Source: Latrodectus hesperus (Eukaryota > Arthropoda > Arachnida > Araneae > Theridiidae). Taken from it: DNA of 64,000 nt. A program made the translations under genes and the position numbers. The stretch is from the NCBI GenBank assembly GCA_037975125.1, contig CM075850.1, forward strand, positions 124,140,557-124,204,556, in the 5' to 3' direction. The notes under the pieces are model-generated. The model made no database searches, was not told the origin of the DNA, and was given only the letters and a program-made list of their open reading frames with translations. This document shows, piece after piece, positions 40,400-53,755 of the stretch (position 1 is its first letter; every line of letters starts with the position of its first letter).

Positions 40400-40700
40400 T
40401 TTGACTATATCTTCAGGTTAAAGGGTTTGGACTACTCACCCATCACCAATTGACTCGTAAGTTTGAACCAGGTCAGGTGATGAGGTCTCGCCTGAGCTAG
40501 CACCCTCCTCTCCACATCCATGCCAAACCAGCGGAAAGACTTCGGACGTCACCTATGAATGTGGACACATCATCAAGCCATAGAGCTCTAGCAACTCAGT
40601 GAGGAGAGTGCGTCTTCAACCTCCCAGCAACTGCCCCAGGCAAATGATGCTTCACTTTTCTGATCTTAACGCGGCTTGAAGCTACTGAGCCATTGGAGCT
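40400..40700 (-). repeat. SINE-type composite block, families 4 and 3
   Basis: The left part (to about 40580) matches the family 4 block at 35.5 and 55.1 kb (for example CACCCTCCTCTCCACATCCA). The following 110 bp, containing TCTTAACGCGGCTTGAAGC, weakly resembles the family 3 body. Boundaries and target duplications are not visible. Confidence 0.5.
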
Positions 40701-40999
40701 CATAGGATCTTCACAGATAGATGGTAACACACAGTGAAAATTTCCACTGAGTGATAGTGGAAGAGAACGATGCATATTTTGGTCAAATACTAGTTTCCGG
40801 CCAAAGGTAAATTCACTCTATCACTTAAAAAATCTAAATAATCAATATACAAAATGAGATGAGAAACAGTTTTCGTGAAATAGATAGAACCATTTTAATC
40901 ATAAAAATTAATGTGGAGAAGGGCATTTTCCAGAATTTATTTTGTCAAAACCTTATTACACATAGGAGACAGCCTTGAGGTTGAAGGCTTTATAATATA

Positions 41000-41240
41000 T
41001 TTTAATATCCATGGACTCTAAATTGCTTTCTAGGAAGACTTTCACAAATATATAGTGGGCCATATTAAAGTATCAAAAAGGGAGAAAATCCCTGAAAACT
41101 CCCAAGTATTCACCTCGACAGATATGCATGAAGCAGGCACAGGTGCAACATCCATCTCGCGTTATTAACCAATGGCTGGGCTCGAGACTACAGCCTTAGG
41201 ATCTTAGGTTGACTGTCTTGCCAATAAGCCACGGTGAGCA
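41000..41240 (-). repeat. Probable tRNA-derived SINE
   Basis: The minus strand has CGTGGCTTATTGGCAAGAC (A-box-like) and GTAGTCTCGAGCCCAGCC (B-box-like), then an approximately 170-bp body. A body segment (ACTCCCAAGTATTCACC on the plus strand) has a relative near 31460. No target duplication is found. Confidence 0.5.
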
Positions 41241-41322
41241 CGTGTTGCCAAAACCTGTTGCTAGCTTGTCTCATTATGCAATAAAATCATAGTGAGACTA
41301 CATGTATTTCTAATGCATTACT

Positions 41323-42082
41323 GTTGTTGTTGTTGTTGCTTATCCTCCATGTCTGACGGAGTCAGACTAGATCCACGAGTTCGTTGACTGTAAGGAAGTC
41401 GAAGACTAAAAGAGGATTGCTAAAGAGATCCTCCCTAGAGAGATCCATGCAATCCAAAAGATGCTCAGGAGAAGCCTGATGATTTTGACACTTGGTGCAG
41501 GTGACGAAAGTTTTCCTGCCCTCGTTGAAAGTGAGGCACTTAATATGACCGCTAGCAAGTCTTGAGAGAACAGTCCGGGTACGTCTGTCACACGGGAGGT
41601 CAAGGGACAAACCCGGTTTTGATCCCTTGTACCAATTATGGGTGGGGGGTGTTTTCCACTCCTCCGAGATTTTTGATTTTTCCCGGGAGTATAACTCCAG
41701 AAAAGTAAGTGTGGAAGAGGGAGTATTTGAAATCCTGCAACCCTCCTTAGCAAGATTATCGGCCATTTCATTCCCGTGGAGATTCACATGTGAAGGTATC
41801 CATTGCAAGTGAACATCATGATTAAGTGAAATGAGTTTTAATTTAAGCAGGATAGAGTTGCTGATCTTGTCGCCTACAAGAAGCCAATTACTAAGATGGT
41901 GGAGAGAACTACGGCTGTCAGACAAGATCCATAGGTCACCATAATCCTCTTCAGAAAGAATAGCTTCTAGTCCCAGGTCTATTGCAATCAATTCACTTCT
42001 GAAGACAGAGCAGTGATTGGGATTACGATGAGAAAGAGTCAAATTGGTGTGAGGGGTTTCAAAAAATTACTACTTGTTATAC
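41323..42082 (-). mobile_element. 5'-truncated LINE with (AAC)n tail
   Basis: The 760-bp insertion is flanked by AATGCATTACT (41312-41322 and 42083-42093). The 3' end on the minus strand reads GGATAAGCAACAACAACAAC. It carries only the RNase H and C-terminal portion of a non-LTR retrotransposon ORF2. The 5' junction is blurred by a small duplication of ATTACTACTTGTT. Confidence 0.88.
41362..42042 (-). pseudogene. LINE ORF2 C-terminus: RNase H domain and zinc tail
   Basis: This is a 226-codon open frame without its N-terminal reverse transcriptase. The RNase H core is visible: FRSELIAIDLGLEAI (catalytic Glu), DLWILSDSRSSLHHL (catalytic Asp), and WIPSHVNLHGNEMADNLAKE (His and final Asp). A C-terminal Cys/His motif (CTKCQNHQASPEHLLDC) follows, as in Jockey-like elements with RNase H. 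It ends at a natural-looking stop near the element 3' end. The open frame suggests a fairly young but truncated copy that cannot move itself. Confidence 0.88.
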
Positions 42083-42093
42083 AATGCATTACT

Positions 42094-42855
42094 ACTTGTT
42101 CGTAGCTAATTTTGTGCTTAATTTATTTAAAAATCCTTCTGCCCTCTAAGAAGGAATTTTCAAATAAATTTAAATTATTCATAATTTGTTTTTAAATATT
42201 AGAATAGATAGATGAAATATTTGTAAGTATAAGGATTATTGACAAAAAGATTAATTTAAATTCTATAAAAAATGCAAATGTATAAATTTTATAAAAATAT
42301 TTTTATGAATTTATATATTTTCACTTATTTGAAATATAATGTACGATGATTTTATTTCATTCCTTAACTTATAAGTGAGATAAATTTGATTATAAATTTA
42401 ATAATTTCCCTCTACAGTCAATTTTTTCTACGGTCAATTGATTCATTTAATCAAGATTTGCTTAAAGCGAATTCCGAGCCACTTTGAATATCCCTTCCTG
42501 GGTGAGAATCGAACACACAAACAATTAAACTGGATTTTAGAACTCAAATTATTAACTTCTAGTTTGGATCTGAATAATTATATTACAAGTTTAACTTCGA
42601 TGTGAAATGAATGATATTGCAGTATTAGTTTTTCAACTTTTCATATAAATTAATAAGTATCCAATGAAAGATTATATTTCTTATTGCATTATTTATTGTG
42701 ATCAAACTTTCATCAGATTTTTTGTTCAAGAAAAATAATTTTTTAAATGCTTCATTAATCAAGAACAAAGTAAATAGTCTATTTTCCTGGTAAAATTTAC
42801 CCATTTTATTTTCACTCTTGCGACTCGAATCCAACGCAAACAAAAGAAGTCTAAA
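42094..42855. other. AT-rich stretch upstream of the host gene
   Basis: No gene. A TGAGAATCGAACAC segment at about 42502 resembles a decayed SINE B box on the minus strand. Composition turns GC-rich at about 42860. Confidence 0.55.
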
Positions 42856-43112
42856 GCACACCTTTCTCTTTTAACGCAAGGAAATCCCCATTTCCGTATT
42901 TTGGCGATAATGCGCACTCGCAGATCTTTGCGTGCGGAATCCCACGAAAGGGTGGAAAAAAGTGAGCTCCGAGTTGTAGGTGGGGGATGAGAGGAACGGG
43001 ATGCAGATGATACTACCACCAGGCGGCGCTGCAGTGAGAGGGATGGAGATGCTGCGGCAAGATTCATTTTTCCGTCCCCAAGGCCGTTCTTGATCCGCGG
43101 GCCCCGGCCACC
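42856..43112 (+). promoter_or_regulatory. GC-rich promoter/5'UTR island of the host gene
   Basis: The approximately 250 bp before the start codon is markedly GC-rich and CpG-bearing in an otherwise AT-rich window (for example GGCGGCGCTGCAGTGAG, GATCCGCGGGCCCCGG). No TATA box is evident. It ends in GGCCACCATGG, a near-perfect Kozak context. An in-frame TGA at 43035-43037 with no ATG between supports the chosen start. The transcription start is not determined. Minus-strand open frames here are shadows. Confidence 0.65.
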
Positions 43113-43163
43113 ATGGCTGAAGACCGACAACTGCCCAACATCCAGGAGGATTGCCTCCTCAAG
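43113..43163 (+). CDS. Host gene, coding exon 1 (MAEDRQLPNIQEDCLLK)
   Basis: Seventeen codons, ATG in a strong Kozak context, ending exactly at AAG|GTGAGA, a consensus donor, phase 0. The gene model is four exons (this one, 53756-54012, 60288-60580, 63500-63603), 705 coding bases, 234 residues. The protein is basic and Ser/Arg/Pro-rich with no enzyme motif, and I do not recognise the family. The N-terminus is acidic and hydrophilic with no signal peptide. The first intron is 10.6 kb and carries a LINE copy, minisatellites and long TA repeats. Codon use and GC content contrast sharply with the surrounding AT-rich DNA. Confidence 0.75.
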
Positions 43164-44366
43164 GTGAGAAATACCTCTTCCTTTCAGGCTCGAAAGATTT
43201 CTCAGAAAATTCGGTTTCTACCGGCGTCGACCCCTTCCACCACTGTGGCCCCTTTCTCCGACGAAATGTTTGATTGCTGATACACAAAAGAATCTTACGT
43301 TTTTTCGATTTCTTATTTAGAACTCGATAATGTAATCATGTTTTTATTATGTACCTTCCTCCCAAGATGAATTCATGTAATTACTTTGCAAACAATGTTG
43401 GAGATTCTTGAATTGTTTTGCAGTCAGTGGTTAGGCCTAACCATTCAGCTGGACGACCCCTAACAAGGATGGATGCAGTCCAAAATAGATGAGAATCATT
43501 CATCACATGGAAAGTTCCGGAATTAAAACTATCCAATTTCCAAAACATTTCCTTTTTCTTTAAGATTTTATTTATCGATAAATATTGTTTTACAGTCTGC
43601 AACATTATTTTTAGGAATTTAAGTCTAGAAATATAATGAAAGTTTTAATGGGATGAGTGTGACGTCAGAGTTTTCGTAAACTAGTTTAATAAATAATAAT
43701 CAATTGCAGTTAAGTTTAATTTTTAATCATCTAATTACATTAAAGCAGCATCAGCATCATTGTAAATATGTATTCTGAAACTGGAAATATTTGTATACTT
43801 TGTTTATTAAATCCGCATCCATAACAAAATAAAAACAAATTACTATCTGGTTATTGGCTATTATTCTTTTGGTTTGAATTGCTAGCAAACATACGTTATT
43901 TTGCACTTCTATAGTCTAAAATTAAATGAAAAAAAATTAAGAAAATAGTTAAGAAATTTACAAGAATAAAAATTACATAATTGAACACAAAATAAATTTT
44001 TTTTCGTTTCTTTACAAAATTATAAATAATCTTTATAAATTCTTAAATGTGTCTATTCCATCTCTTTAACCTTGATTGTTTCTGATTTAAATTTTTTAAT
44101 TAGATTACTTTTAATGAGAGCTTTTGTTTCTTTTGCACAGATATTTACAGCAATTTGCTAGTATCTCTCTAAATGCTTATATGTAACGGTGGCTTTTAAT
44201 GTTTCTTATTTTAAATAAAACTTTTGTATTTTTAATCCAGTTAACTATTTTTTAATTTATTAATATATTTAATTGACACCTAATGATTATATGATTATAT
44301 TTTTTTTACTTTTTATGTATTATTGGAATTGGAAATTTTCAAACAAACTGATGAACTTTCAGAATT
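43164..44366. other. Intron 1, proximal part
   Basis: AT-rich; no element recognised. Confidence 0.6.
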
Positions 44367-44578
<212 letters not shown>

Positions 44579-44760
44579 AATATTTGATTTTGTTTAGTAG
44601 AATATATGAAAGTTTTTATGCGAAATTAAAGAAATATCATTAAATATGAATGTTCTGGAAGATAATTGTTTTATTATTTTTGCTAAAAAATTAATAAAAT
44701 ATGAAAATGTAATAAAATTATTTTGTTAATGTGGAAAAATATTATTTTAAAAACAAATCT

Positions 44761-44925
44761 CTCTTTGTTATTTTAAAATACTTACTTTAAAATACTCTTT
44801 GTTATTTTAAAATACTTACTTTAAAATACTCTTTGTTATTTTAAAATACTTACTTTAAAATACTCTTTGTTATTTTAAAATACTTACTTCAACTCTCTTT
44901 GTTTTTTTAAAATACTGTTATTAAA
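44761..44925. repeat. 34-bp minisatellite
   Basis: Unit CTCTTTGTTATTTTAAAATA plus CTTACTTTAAAATA starts at 44761, 44795, 44829 and 44863, exactly 34 bases apart. A degenerate fifth unit follows near 44894. The first copies look identical, so the array is young. Confidence 0.94.
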
Positions 44926-46609
44926 AATATACATTTAATTTATACTGAATTGTTTAAATTTCCTCATAGTGTCACATGTATAGAAAATTTCTTAGCGTTT
45001 GAAAGCAAATAGATATATAACTGTATTTACTTAAATTTTTACGGAAAAGTAGTTTTTCACAGAAAAGGTTTCTTTAAAGTTCGTTCTCCGTTTTGATTTA
45101 TTCTTCTTTTAATTTCCTTACTTAAATATTCCTATAGCCTGCAAAACATATTTTGAAATTTTGCATATGAGAATTCTAGAAAATGAAAGAAATTTATATT
45201 GAAATGTGATACTTTAACAAATTAGAAAAGATTTAAAAAGTAAGCAATGTTTTGTGATTTTTTAGAAAAAGAGGAGATTACCTTTAACTGAAAATGATTT
45301 AAAACAATACGAAATTGAGTTTAAATTGCAAATGACTTAAAAAGGGACAACATATATAACTTTAAAAAAAACAATGAAAATTTGAACAGAATTTTAGCTG
45401 AGTAATTTTATTTTATTGTAAAATAAGAAAATAATATCACTGAGTTAATAATAAAATGATAATAAAGTGTATCTTAAAATATGTTTTCATCAATTTAAAA
45501 TAGGAATTATATTAAATTTAAGCAACATTATATTAGTTTTTTCTTAAGTAATATTAATTAACTTGAAAAAGGCCACTACATAATGAAAACGCACCGTTTT
45601 TTTAATGCATTCAAAGTTTAGATACTAAAACTATATAAAATGTGCATTTATTACATTAAATTAAATTTTCTTATGCTTTATGTAAAGAATAATTAAAATA
45701 GCTTTTTTTCATAAAAGACACTTTTTCGTACGCTAAACTGGACTTGTCACTTCAAGGATAAGATTATTTTTATTATTATTCCTGTTTCTGATTTTTACTT
45801 TACTTTTTTCATGCTACACAAATTTTTGAAATTTAATTTCATCATCTGATTTTTTTTTCCATGTAAAAATTTTTTCCTGTTTAAATTGGAACTAATTTTA
45901 GGAATTGTTTAAAAAAGAAGTAATGTTTTTATAATGTTGAATAATCTAGATTTACCAGTCGATTAATCCAGATGATTGAAAGATAAATTTAGTCAGAAAA
46001 ATTTATATTATTTATAAAATTTATTTTAAGAAATTAACAAGTTTCTAGAAAATGTGAATAAAACGAGAAATATTAAAGAGTTTGACGATTAAAACTAAAT
46101 TCAATCGTAATTTTATTTTCTGGATTAAATAACAGTTCGATGAATTTACGGAATTCTGATGGAAATTAAAATGGGAAATTCTTCAAAATTCTAAAAGTAC
46201 AGAATCAACTGTAGTGAAAAATTTGTAATTATCGAAAACATTCCAATTCATAAGTCGTTATTAAATAGTTAAATCTGATTGGATAATTTTTTACATCGAA
46301 TACTGTAATCAGCTTATTTTTCAACATGAAATCTACTCGTTATGTGTGGTAAAAGTAAATTACTTTACCTTAAAAAAACAATAAATAAAGACACTATACA
46401 ATAGTTAATACATTTCTATTTTATATTTATTTCTAATTACTTAACATGCTGATTTACATTTTATTAGATTAAATGTAGTTAAATAATGCCTTTTCTATCG
46501 ACTTAGGGGAAGCTTAATTTTTTAAATAAAATTTATTGTAGCTATAAGTTCTCTAAGTGGATGAAATTTTTTTCAACTATTTTATAGCAGAAAAAAATTT
46601 TTAGTCACT
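44926..46609. other. Intron 1, AT-rich stretch
   Basis: Nothing recognisable. Confidence 0.6.
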
Positions 46610-47125
46610 TATTTTAGGTACATATAGAACTTTTGCAGTTTCGTTTTATTATTTGAGTATCTCTCTCTTTTGAGTATAATTCTCTTTCAATTTTAAATTT
46701 CAAACCTCTATTTTCATTATTTTTATCGTAAAATATAAATTTTCTAATTTAATTTTTTATCTGAATATCATTTTCACAGAATTAATTTTTTTCAATTTGA
46801 GTTTCAGATTTTCATTTTAGTTATAGTTTATCATATCATCCAAATTTTGTAGATATAAATTTCATTAGCTAATAATTGGTTTTATATAGTTTTTTAACCT
46901 AGAAATTTCATATTTTTATTTCATTTTTTATATCGTGAAAGTTTTGTGATTTAATTTTATTATTTGAATCTTCTTTAGTCGTAACACATTTAATTATTTT
47001 GAGTTTCAGATTTTTGTCTCAATTTATCTTACCATACAATCATTGTAATTATATTTCATCACCTAAATACTGTTTTTATGTTATTCTTTTTTTCAAATTT
47101 GAGTTAAAGATTTTTTATTTCGGCT
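46610..47125. repeat. Degenerate tandem repeat, period about 100 bp
   Basis: GAGTTTCAGATTTT-type starts recur at about 46799, 46902 (as GAAATTTCATATTTTT), 47000 and 47101, with an earlier weaker unit near 46695. Units share TATC-ATA then TTTCAT/TTTTAT blocks in the same order. Strong divergence indicates an old array. Confidence 0.55.
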
Positions 47126-47431
47126 AAAGAAGAATTCTGGCTCTGTAGGTCTGAATTCTATCCAGAAAGCTGTATTTGTTGCAATAGTACTATTTTAAAG
47201 GAAAAACAACATTTACAGTATCTAATTTGTCCCCATTTAATACGGATGACTACTGACATTTTGCTGAGCCAAAGTAAAAATATTTGTGTTGAATTAAAAA
47301 TATCTTTAAAATTTCAAATTTATTCCAATTAATAATATAATCATTTATAATAATGTAATATAATTAAAAGTATAAGGGGATTTATAAGTCTAAGAACAAA
47401 AATTGTAAAACTATTATTAACACATGGATAT

Positions 47432-48231
47432 CTTCTTCTCCTTCTTCTTCTTAAAATTGAGTTTGTATGTCATTGGGCACCTCTGCTTTTATCAGCATTT
47501 GTACCATTAACTCCAAACCCAATGTTTCCTAGTTCCAGTTGCTCGGGTCACCCACTTTTACTAATAAAGTCCGATAACCTTTTTAATGGAGTCTAGGTGT
47601 AACTCTCTAGTATGGATGAAGCCTAAAGAAGTTGATTTAGGAGGCACCTCGCATTCTGTAAAATGACGTCGCCGCTCTCCTTGCATATGACATTTCCAGC
47701 AGATAAGGTCTTGTTGAAACAGTCCCATTGGTCAGAAAGTCAGTCATGCTAGGAATAGCTTCCGACTCACCAGAAGAAGATGGTTTAGAGGTAATTTTCA
47801 CCGAGATTCATTGTTGCCCTTTACAAGATTGCCTCTGAGTTCCCTTTGGCTTTTTCAGCAAGGCTACTTTAGAGGCTTCACCTGCAAATGCAGAAATTTG
47901 TTACTTCTTGTGTCTTTTCAGCCACAAGATAACAATTAAAAAAGCCTCAAGGTAATATAAGTCCACCCAGCATTGCCTGGAGTTACTGGGCAAGGCAAAT
48001 TACTCTAGAAGTTCGCCAAGAAGAGGCTCCGTTAGTACTAATACCGCGGTGCCACTATCTCTAGGCACGGATCGCATAACACCAGGGTTTACGGGAGCTG
48101 GTTCGTGGCCTCTGATTCTATATTCAAGGCTATCCTTAAGCTCCGTACAGGACATTCGGCTATCCACCACTTGCCGACGCGCTCAGGCTGTGCTCAAGCC
48201 CCAGGAAGGAACACGTACCCCTGGTTCCAGG
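47432..48231 (-). mobile_element. LINE 3' end with (AAG)n tail, copy 2 (800 bp)
   Basis: It is flanked by a 14-bp duplication TAACACATGGATAT (47418-47431 and 48232-48245). The first 400 bp, read on the minus strand from the tail, match 34312-34723 including the terminal (AAG)n. The coding frame is broken here; the zinc motif is lost. The remaining 400 bp are a GC-rich segment not present in copy 1 that I cannot identify. It contains a possible stem (CCAGCATTGCCTGG with its partner CCAGTAACTCCAGG). The plus-strand open frame at 48049-48234 is inside the element and not a gene. Confidence 0.88.
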
Positions 48232-48245
48232 TAACACATGGATAT

Positions 48246-51200
48246 ACAAAACAATAAAAATATTGTTAAATATTAATTATAACTGCAATAATAGCAGTAA
48301 TGTATTTATATTTAAGAAAATTTTATTAATTACATTTTAATAATTTAAATATAAATTTGAAAAAATATCAAATTTAGGGTTTTAAAATAAAAACGGTATT
48401 TATTTGACACAATAGTTTAAAAAATATTCATAAAAATGCGTAATTCTCCTCATGTTATTCTCTGTCTAAATCAAATATCCTCTAGGCTCAACAAATACCT
48501 AAACATTTTTCAAAGGAAAATAATATATTTGAACAGAAGAAAAAATGTCAAATTGTAATAGATTTAATCTGTCATTTATAATCTATAGTGGAATTTTTGT
48601 CTTAATACCGACAAGGTTTTGTCTTATTAGTCGACTTTATTTGTCGACTTATTGATGATGGATTGGTTGTATTTACTATCTATCATTCTCATCGTTGACT
48701 ATGTTGATAGTTACTATACGTAGGAGGAATCTTTATTAGGCAGGTGATAGTACTATAAGATCATTGCATAATAAAAGACTTTTGGAAAATTCCTGGTATA
48801 TTATTAATATTCTGAAACAGCTTGCATCTATTAAATATAATTCTAATCTTAAGCTATTATCCATGAAGCCAAATGCCATATATACTACAAAATCTTATGA
48901 ATATCTACAGTCAGTTTTTCTTAAGATGCTGCATTAAGAATTTATGAAAAAAAATCTTGGTAATTTTAGAGATAGATAAAACCATGTATTACTATTCAAT
49001 ATTTTCTGTTTATTTTAACACTTAAAAATAAATTTTTAAGCAATTTTATTTATTTATTTACTTTTTGATAATTATCAAAAATGTGTTCTGTTTAAAAATT
49101 ATTTTAATAATCATATAAACAATCCTATAAAAAATTAATCTTTCTTAAAAATATTTTAAATCTTAGGATTTTAAAAATATAATTACAGAATATATAGAAT
49201 AAAAATCATAAAAAAAGTTTCTAATAGACCAAACAAGTTTTAACACATCAAAATAAAATTGGCAGAATTATACATTTTGACTATTATACATTTAATTAAT
49301 TAAACATGATGTTTAATTTTTAGAATCACGAATTTTTTGCTATCATTGAAGAAGATTGAATTTTTATACCAGTAAATCAAAGATATTTCAAGAGAAAATG
49401 AAATTTAACCTTTCAAAAGATATGGGAAATGAAGAGTATGCGTTTTTGCTAATTATCAGCAAAAATTTAATGTATAATTTTTACAAGAGATTTTTTTAAA
49501 TTTTAGGAAGCAATATGATAAATATTATTATTCACATAAAAATATCATGTGATATAACTGTCGATTACTTTTGCAGAAAAATTTTAGAATTCGAAAAATT
49601 ATTTTGATTCTAGAAACTAAAATGATTTATTTGAGTTAAGCAAAAATTGATTCTCACTATAAGTAATAATTTTTTCAAGAAATTAGATGATCAACTAAAA
49701 TAATCAGTTCAAAAAAAGCATATTAATCAAAAAAATTATTAGAATTAAATCAAATGTTAGTTTTTCTTTCTCATAAATAGCTAGTCGAATTTACAGTTCT
49801 TATAAAATAATGACTTTTTATCATTATTTCAATAAGCATTTTGAAAGTTTAAGAACAAAATTGTTTTCTTATCGTAATTAATTATGACTTCAAAAAGTTT
49901 TCATTTATTGTAAATTTTTAAATAGGATGCATATATATTTTATATTTTAAATACATTTAATATCTATTGTAAAATGTTGATAAATTATAACTGTTTATAA
50001 AACTTTTAAAATAAAATTTTAAAAAGATTTTTCTCATTGAATTAATTAAATGAAAAGATTAATGTTAAATTTATTAAATAAAATAAAATGTATAAATAAA
50101 TGCAATAAAATAAAATGCAAAATTATATACATTGTCTTGAGTGCATAAAAACTGTGTAAATATCAAAGTTTTTATAAATATTATTCTTAATTTACTTTAT
50201 TTAGATTAGATGTAATGGAAATGATTAATTGGTTCATATTATAAAAGTAATTATATTCTGCTTCTTAATTTCTAAGTAATAATATGCGTCAGAATTTACC
50301 ATGTTTTCTTTGTAACTAAAATATTCACCTATCACACCTTCAGATATTCACCAAAATAAATGTTTCACCCTTCATCTTGAGCAGTATGATTTGATTTATT
50401 TGGAATATTTAAATTCTGAGTAGTTTATTTAAATAAATTTAAAATTATAATTAGAGAACAAAATTCAGATTATACATTAATGCTTATAATTAATGTAATC
50501 AGTTATAAGCGCACATTCTCTCCAAAAGCATTCATAAGTTTAATTAATACGTGTATAGTTTTCCTTAAATATTTTAAAGAAAATCGTTTTAATTTTTATA
50601 AAACATATGTCCGACAGAAAGAAATATTTATATTGCTTTTTTCAGAAAAGACATGATAGATGATTTAATTGATTCAATATCTTGTAAATCACATTAAACA
50701 ATAAAAAATAAAAATCAGTATTTTTACAAAGGGAACATTAAGTTTTATAGTTCTCATATTGTTTGTTATTTACCAATGAATTTAACTATTTCAAATTAGT
50801 TTAATAAGGATTTTCAAGTAAATAAATAAAATTATTTAACAAGGAAAATTATTTAAAAATTGATGTATTGTAAAATGATTATTTAAAAGACTTAAAAAAA
50901 ACTACTAAATCAATTTTGGGATGCGTATTAGTACCGTCATAATAATATAGTATAAATAGAAAATTAAATAATACAAATATTAAGCTCAATTCAGATCAGA
51001 CTTCAATACAGATCAAATCATTTATTTGAATATTTTTAGGTGAAATTCATATTGTTTTAATTCAATCAGCATATTGTTTTTAAATATTCATAGAAAGTTA
51101 AAACTATATATTAAACATTTTTTCTATAAAATACTTGACTCGAAAAATATTTTTACCAGAAAATTCCTTCAGACTATAACAAAAATATAAGATATCGTAC

Positions 51201-53755
51201 TCCAATCTTTGATAAAATAATTGATTTACGGCAAAGTTTGGTACGCCCTATAACCTCTCCAGAAAGTTCTACTTCAATGATGAAAAAGGAGAGTTGGCCA
51301 ACTTAATTTCAGATGATATATCAAAATTAATTAATATGTCAAAAAGGCTATCTGAAGTACTGCAAAAGATAGAGAATAACCTCCCCTCTAATAAATTATT
51401 TTCAAACTCCACACTATTCTGACACTTCCTTTAACATATGTAGAATTTTTCAGCGTTGTTTTGAAACATTTTAACTGTAATAAAAATTTTATTCTATATT
51501 TTAAAAATGTTAATTTCTCAAATTATATTAATTCCATAAATATTGGATATAATATGATTTAAGTTGTTGGGTAAACAAATTATTATTTTATTATTGCCAA
51601 GGTATTTTATGTATAATCTCTTTATTAAATATACTTAAGAGCGATAAGTAGTGTAGTAAAATCTAAGTATATATACAAATTTAAGCATATGTCGCAATAA
51701 AATGGTTTAATTTATTCTTGAAAGTCAAAACTTATAAACAAATAAGTAAATTGAATTTAATTTAAAAATTTCGTTGAATTTAGGATTTCTTAAGATGCGG
51801 AAAATGTTTTGATGCATATTGTTTATATATTGTCATTTATTCGATAACACTAACATTTGATGATGAAATAGATTTTTGTAAATCTTTATTTTTAAAACAT
51901 ACGGATTCGAATGTATTGACAATTACATAAAGCTATTACAGGGTTGTAACATAATACTTTTTCCAACATTAAAAGTTTCACAATTTACGAAGAAAACGAT
52001 GCCAGAAGGAAAATCGTATCTAACAATGAGATAACAACGATCAAACACAAGTGTTCGCTTTCGAGAAAGTTTACTCAAAAATAATCGTCATCACATTTAA
52101 TACTTACTTTCTCAGGTTTTTAAAAGAAAATATGACAAATCCTTGATTGTATATAGTGTCTATAAAAAGTAGTTTGATACTTAATTATTTATAAAATAAG
52201 GATTTATAAATCTTTTCGATGAAGATTTACATTTGCGCTCTTCGTTTTCCAAGGAATAATAAAATTAGTCGATTTCATACCAGCTACGAATTCTATGTTG
52301 GTTGGAATATGGAAAAAAGTTGGGTTTTGTGTGGTTCCAGTTTTTGCAAATGTAGATCATTAATCTTCAACAATTTTTTTTGAAAATGACATTATTTGCA
52401 AACATTCAAAGGGAAAAAATAAACGGTGTTATTTAAATGTGGTATATTTAAGAAATTTGAATACCTCACTGTTTCATTTTCCAGTGAAAAAAGGAGGTAT
52501 TCAAATAATCAATCAAAAAGCAATAAACTAAAACAACCTAATGAGTTAGTTCCGACCGAATAAAATTTTAAATAAAATATTGGACAGACAAATCAAATGT
52601 TTAATAATACTTGCAATGTAGTTGTTTCAAAAATCAAAAGGAGAAAATTATTTATCAAAGAAGGCATTATTAATAACATGCGTTATAACGATCAAGAAAA
52701 GTAATTCAAACAGTAAAAAAATTGTCTATGATTACAAAGTGACTAAAAATATTTGTAAAAAAACATTCAAATGAAAACTTTCTCAGTAGAAAAGAAAATA
52801 TAGGTTTGATTATTTGTCATTCTGTGGTCATGTTTTGCACATGAGGACTAATTAAAGTGGGATCTATAATTTAATATCGATTCCAAACCCCTACAAGCAT
52901 CCAAGTCTTAGCAGGGATTCAAAACGGCAAACTGTTGAATAGAAGTCCATAAGTAACTATTTACCTAAAAGCCAACAAATAAAATATGTATAAACATGAT
53001 AAAGTTGTATATCTTTTTATTATTTTATGATTTATTAAACTTCAAGATGTGTCAGCTGTTTTATAGATGCTCGTTATAACGGGAAAAAAGTATTTGGTCA
53101 CATATCAAAGAGTTGATTATGGTGAAGTTTATTAGTTACAAGAAACTTTTTATTGGGAGCAATTTTTATGGTTTATTTAAATGGCTGCAGTCTTTATCAC
53201 AACCGGAAGGTAAGCAGTTTTAAATTCACTCAAGTAAAGAACTGTGGCGTTTGCCAATGGTGACAAGGCATATGTCGTAAAATAAGTCATACATGCAATA
53301 TTTTTAGAGCAATAATACCCTTTGAGGATTATAGGTCAAGGTAGCTTCTAGTCTTCTGCTTAATCTCAACAGTCAAATTATGAGTGACCACTTTCGGAAT
53401 GGAAATGGCACTTGGAGCCTCACTACACAAACGGGGCAACAATTCCACCTCTTGTAGTGCTGAAAAAGTTTAAAACTGCTAGTGGAGCGTGTTATAGGGA
53501 AAAAATATTTCATTGAATTCCAAGCAAGAATAACAATGAAAAGACTTAACTTTTTATGTAAATTGGTTTATTACTTGAGGACATATGGAAATTTCAAATA
53601 AATATCATGTATTTGTTTTTAACTGTAGACAAATTAACAACTATACTGTATTAACAAAAAGCAAAATAAGCGATTTTTAATTATTTCCACAAATTAGCAA
53701 TGAGCACTTGACTCTGAATTGAGTTTCCAGATAAAGTTATGATTATTTGTTTTAG
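48246..53755. other. Intron 1, distal part
   Basis: About 5.5 kb of AT-rich DNA with no recognised gene or element. A small ATG-to-donor stretch at 53181-53209 was considered as an alternative exon and rejected. Confidence 0.6.

Noticed and set aside
42759..43130. 123-codon minus-strand frame
   Set aside because: Covers the GC-rich promoter and start region of the host gene; composition-driven.
48049..48234. 61-codon plus-strand frame
   Set aside because: Inside a LINE insertion of the opposite orientation, bounded by its target duplication.
53181..53209. ATGGCTGCAGTC... followed by a GTAAGC donor, as an alternative first exon
   Set aside because: The phase does not match exon 2; joining it gives an early stop. 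A non-coding alternative first exon remains possible but is unsupported.
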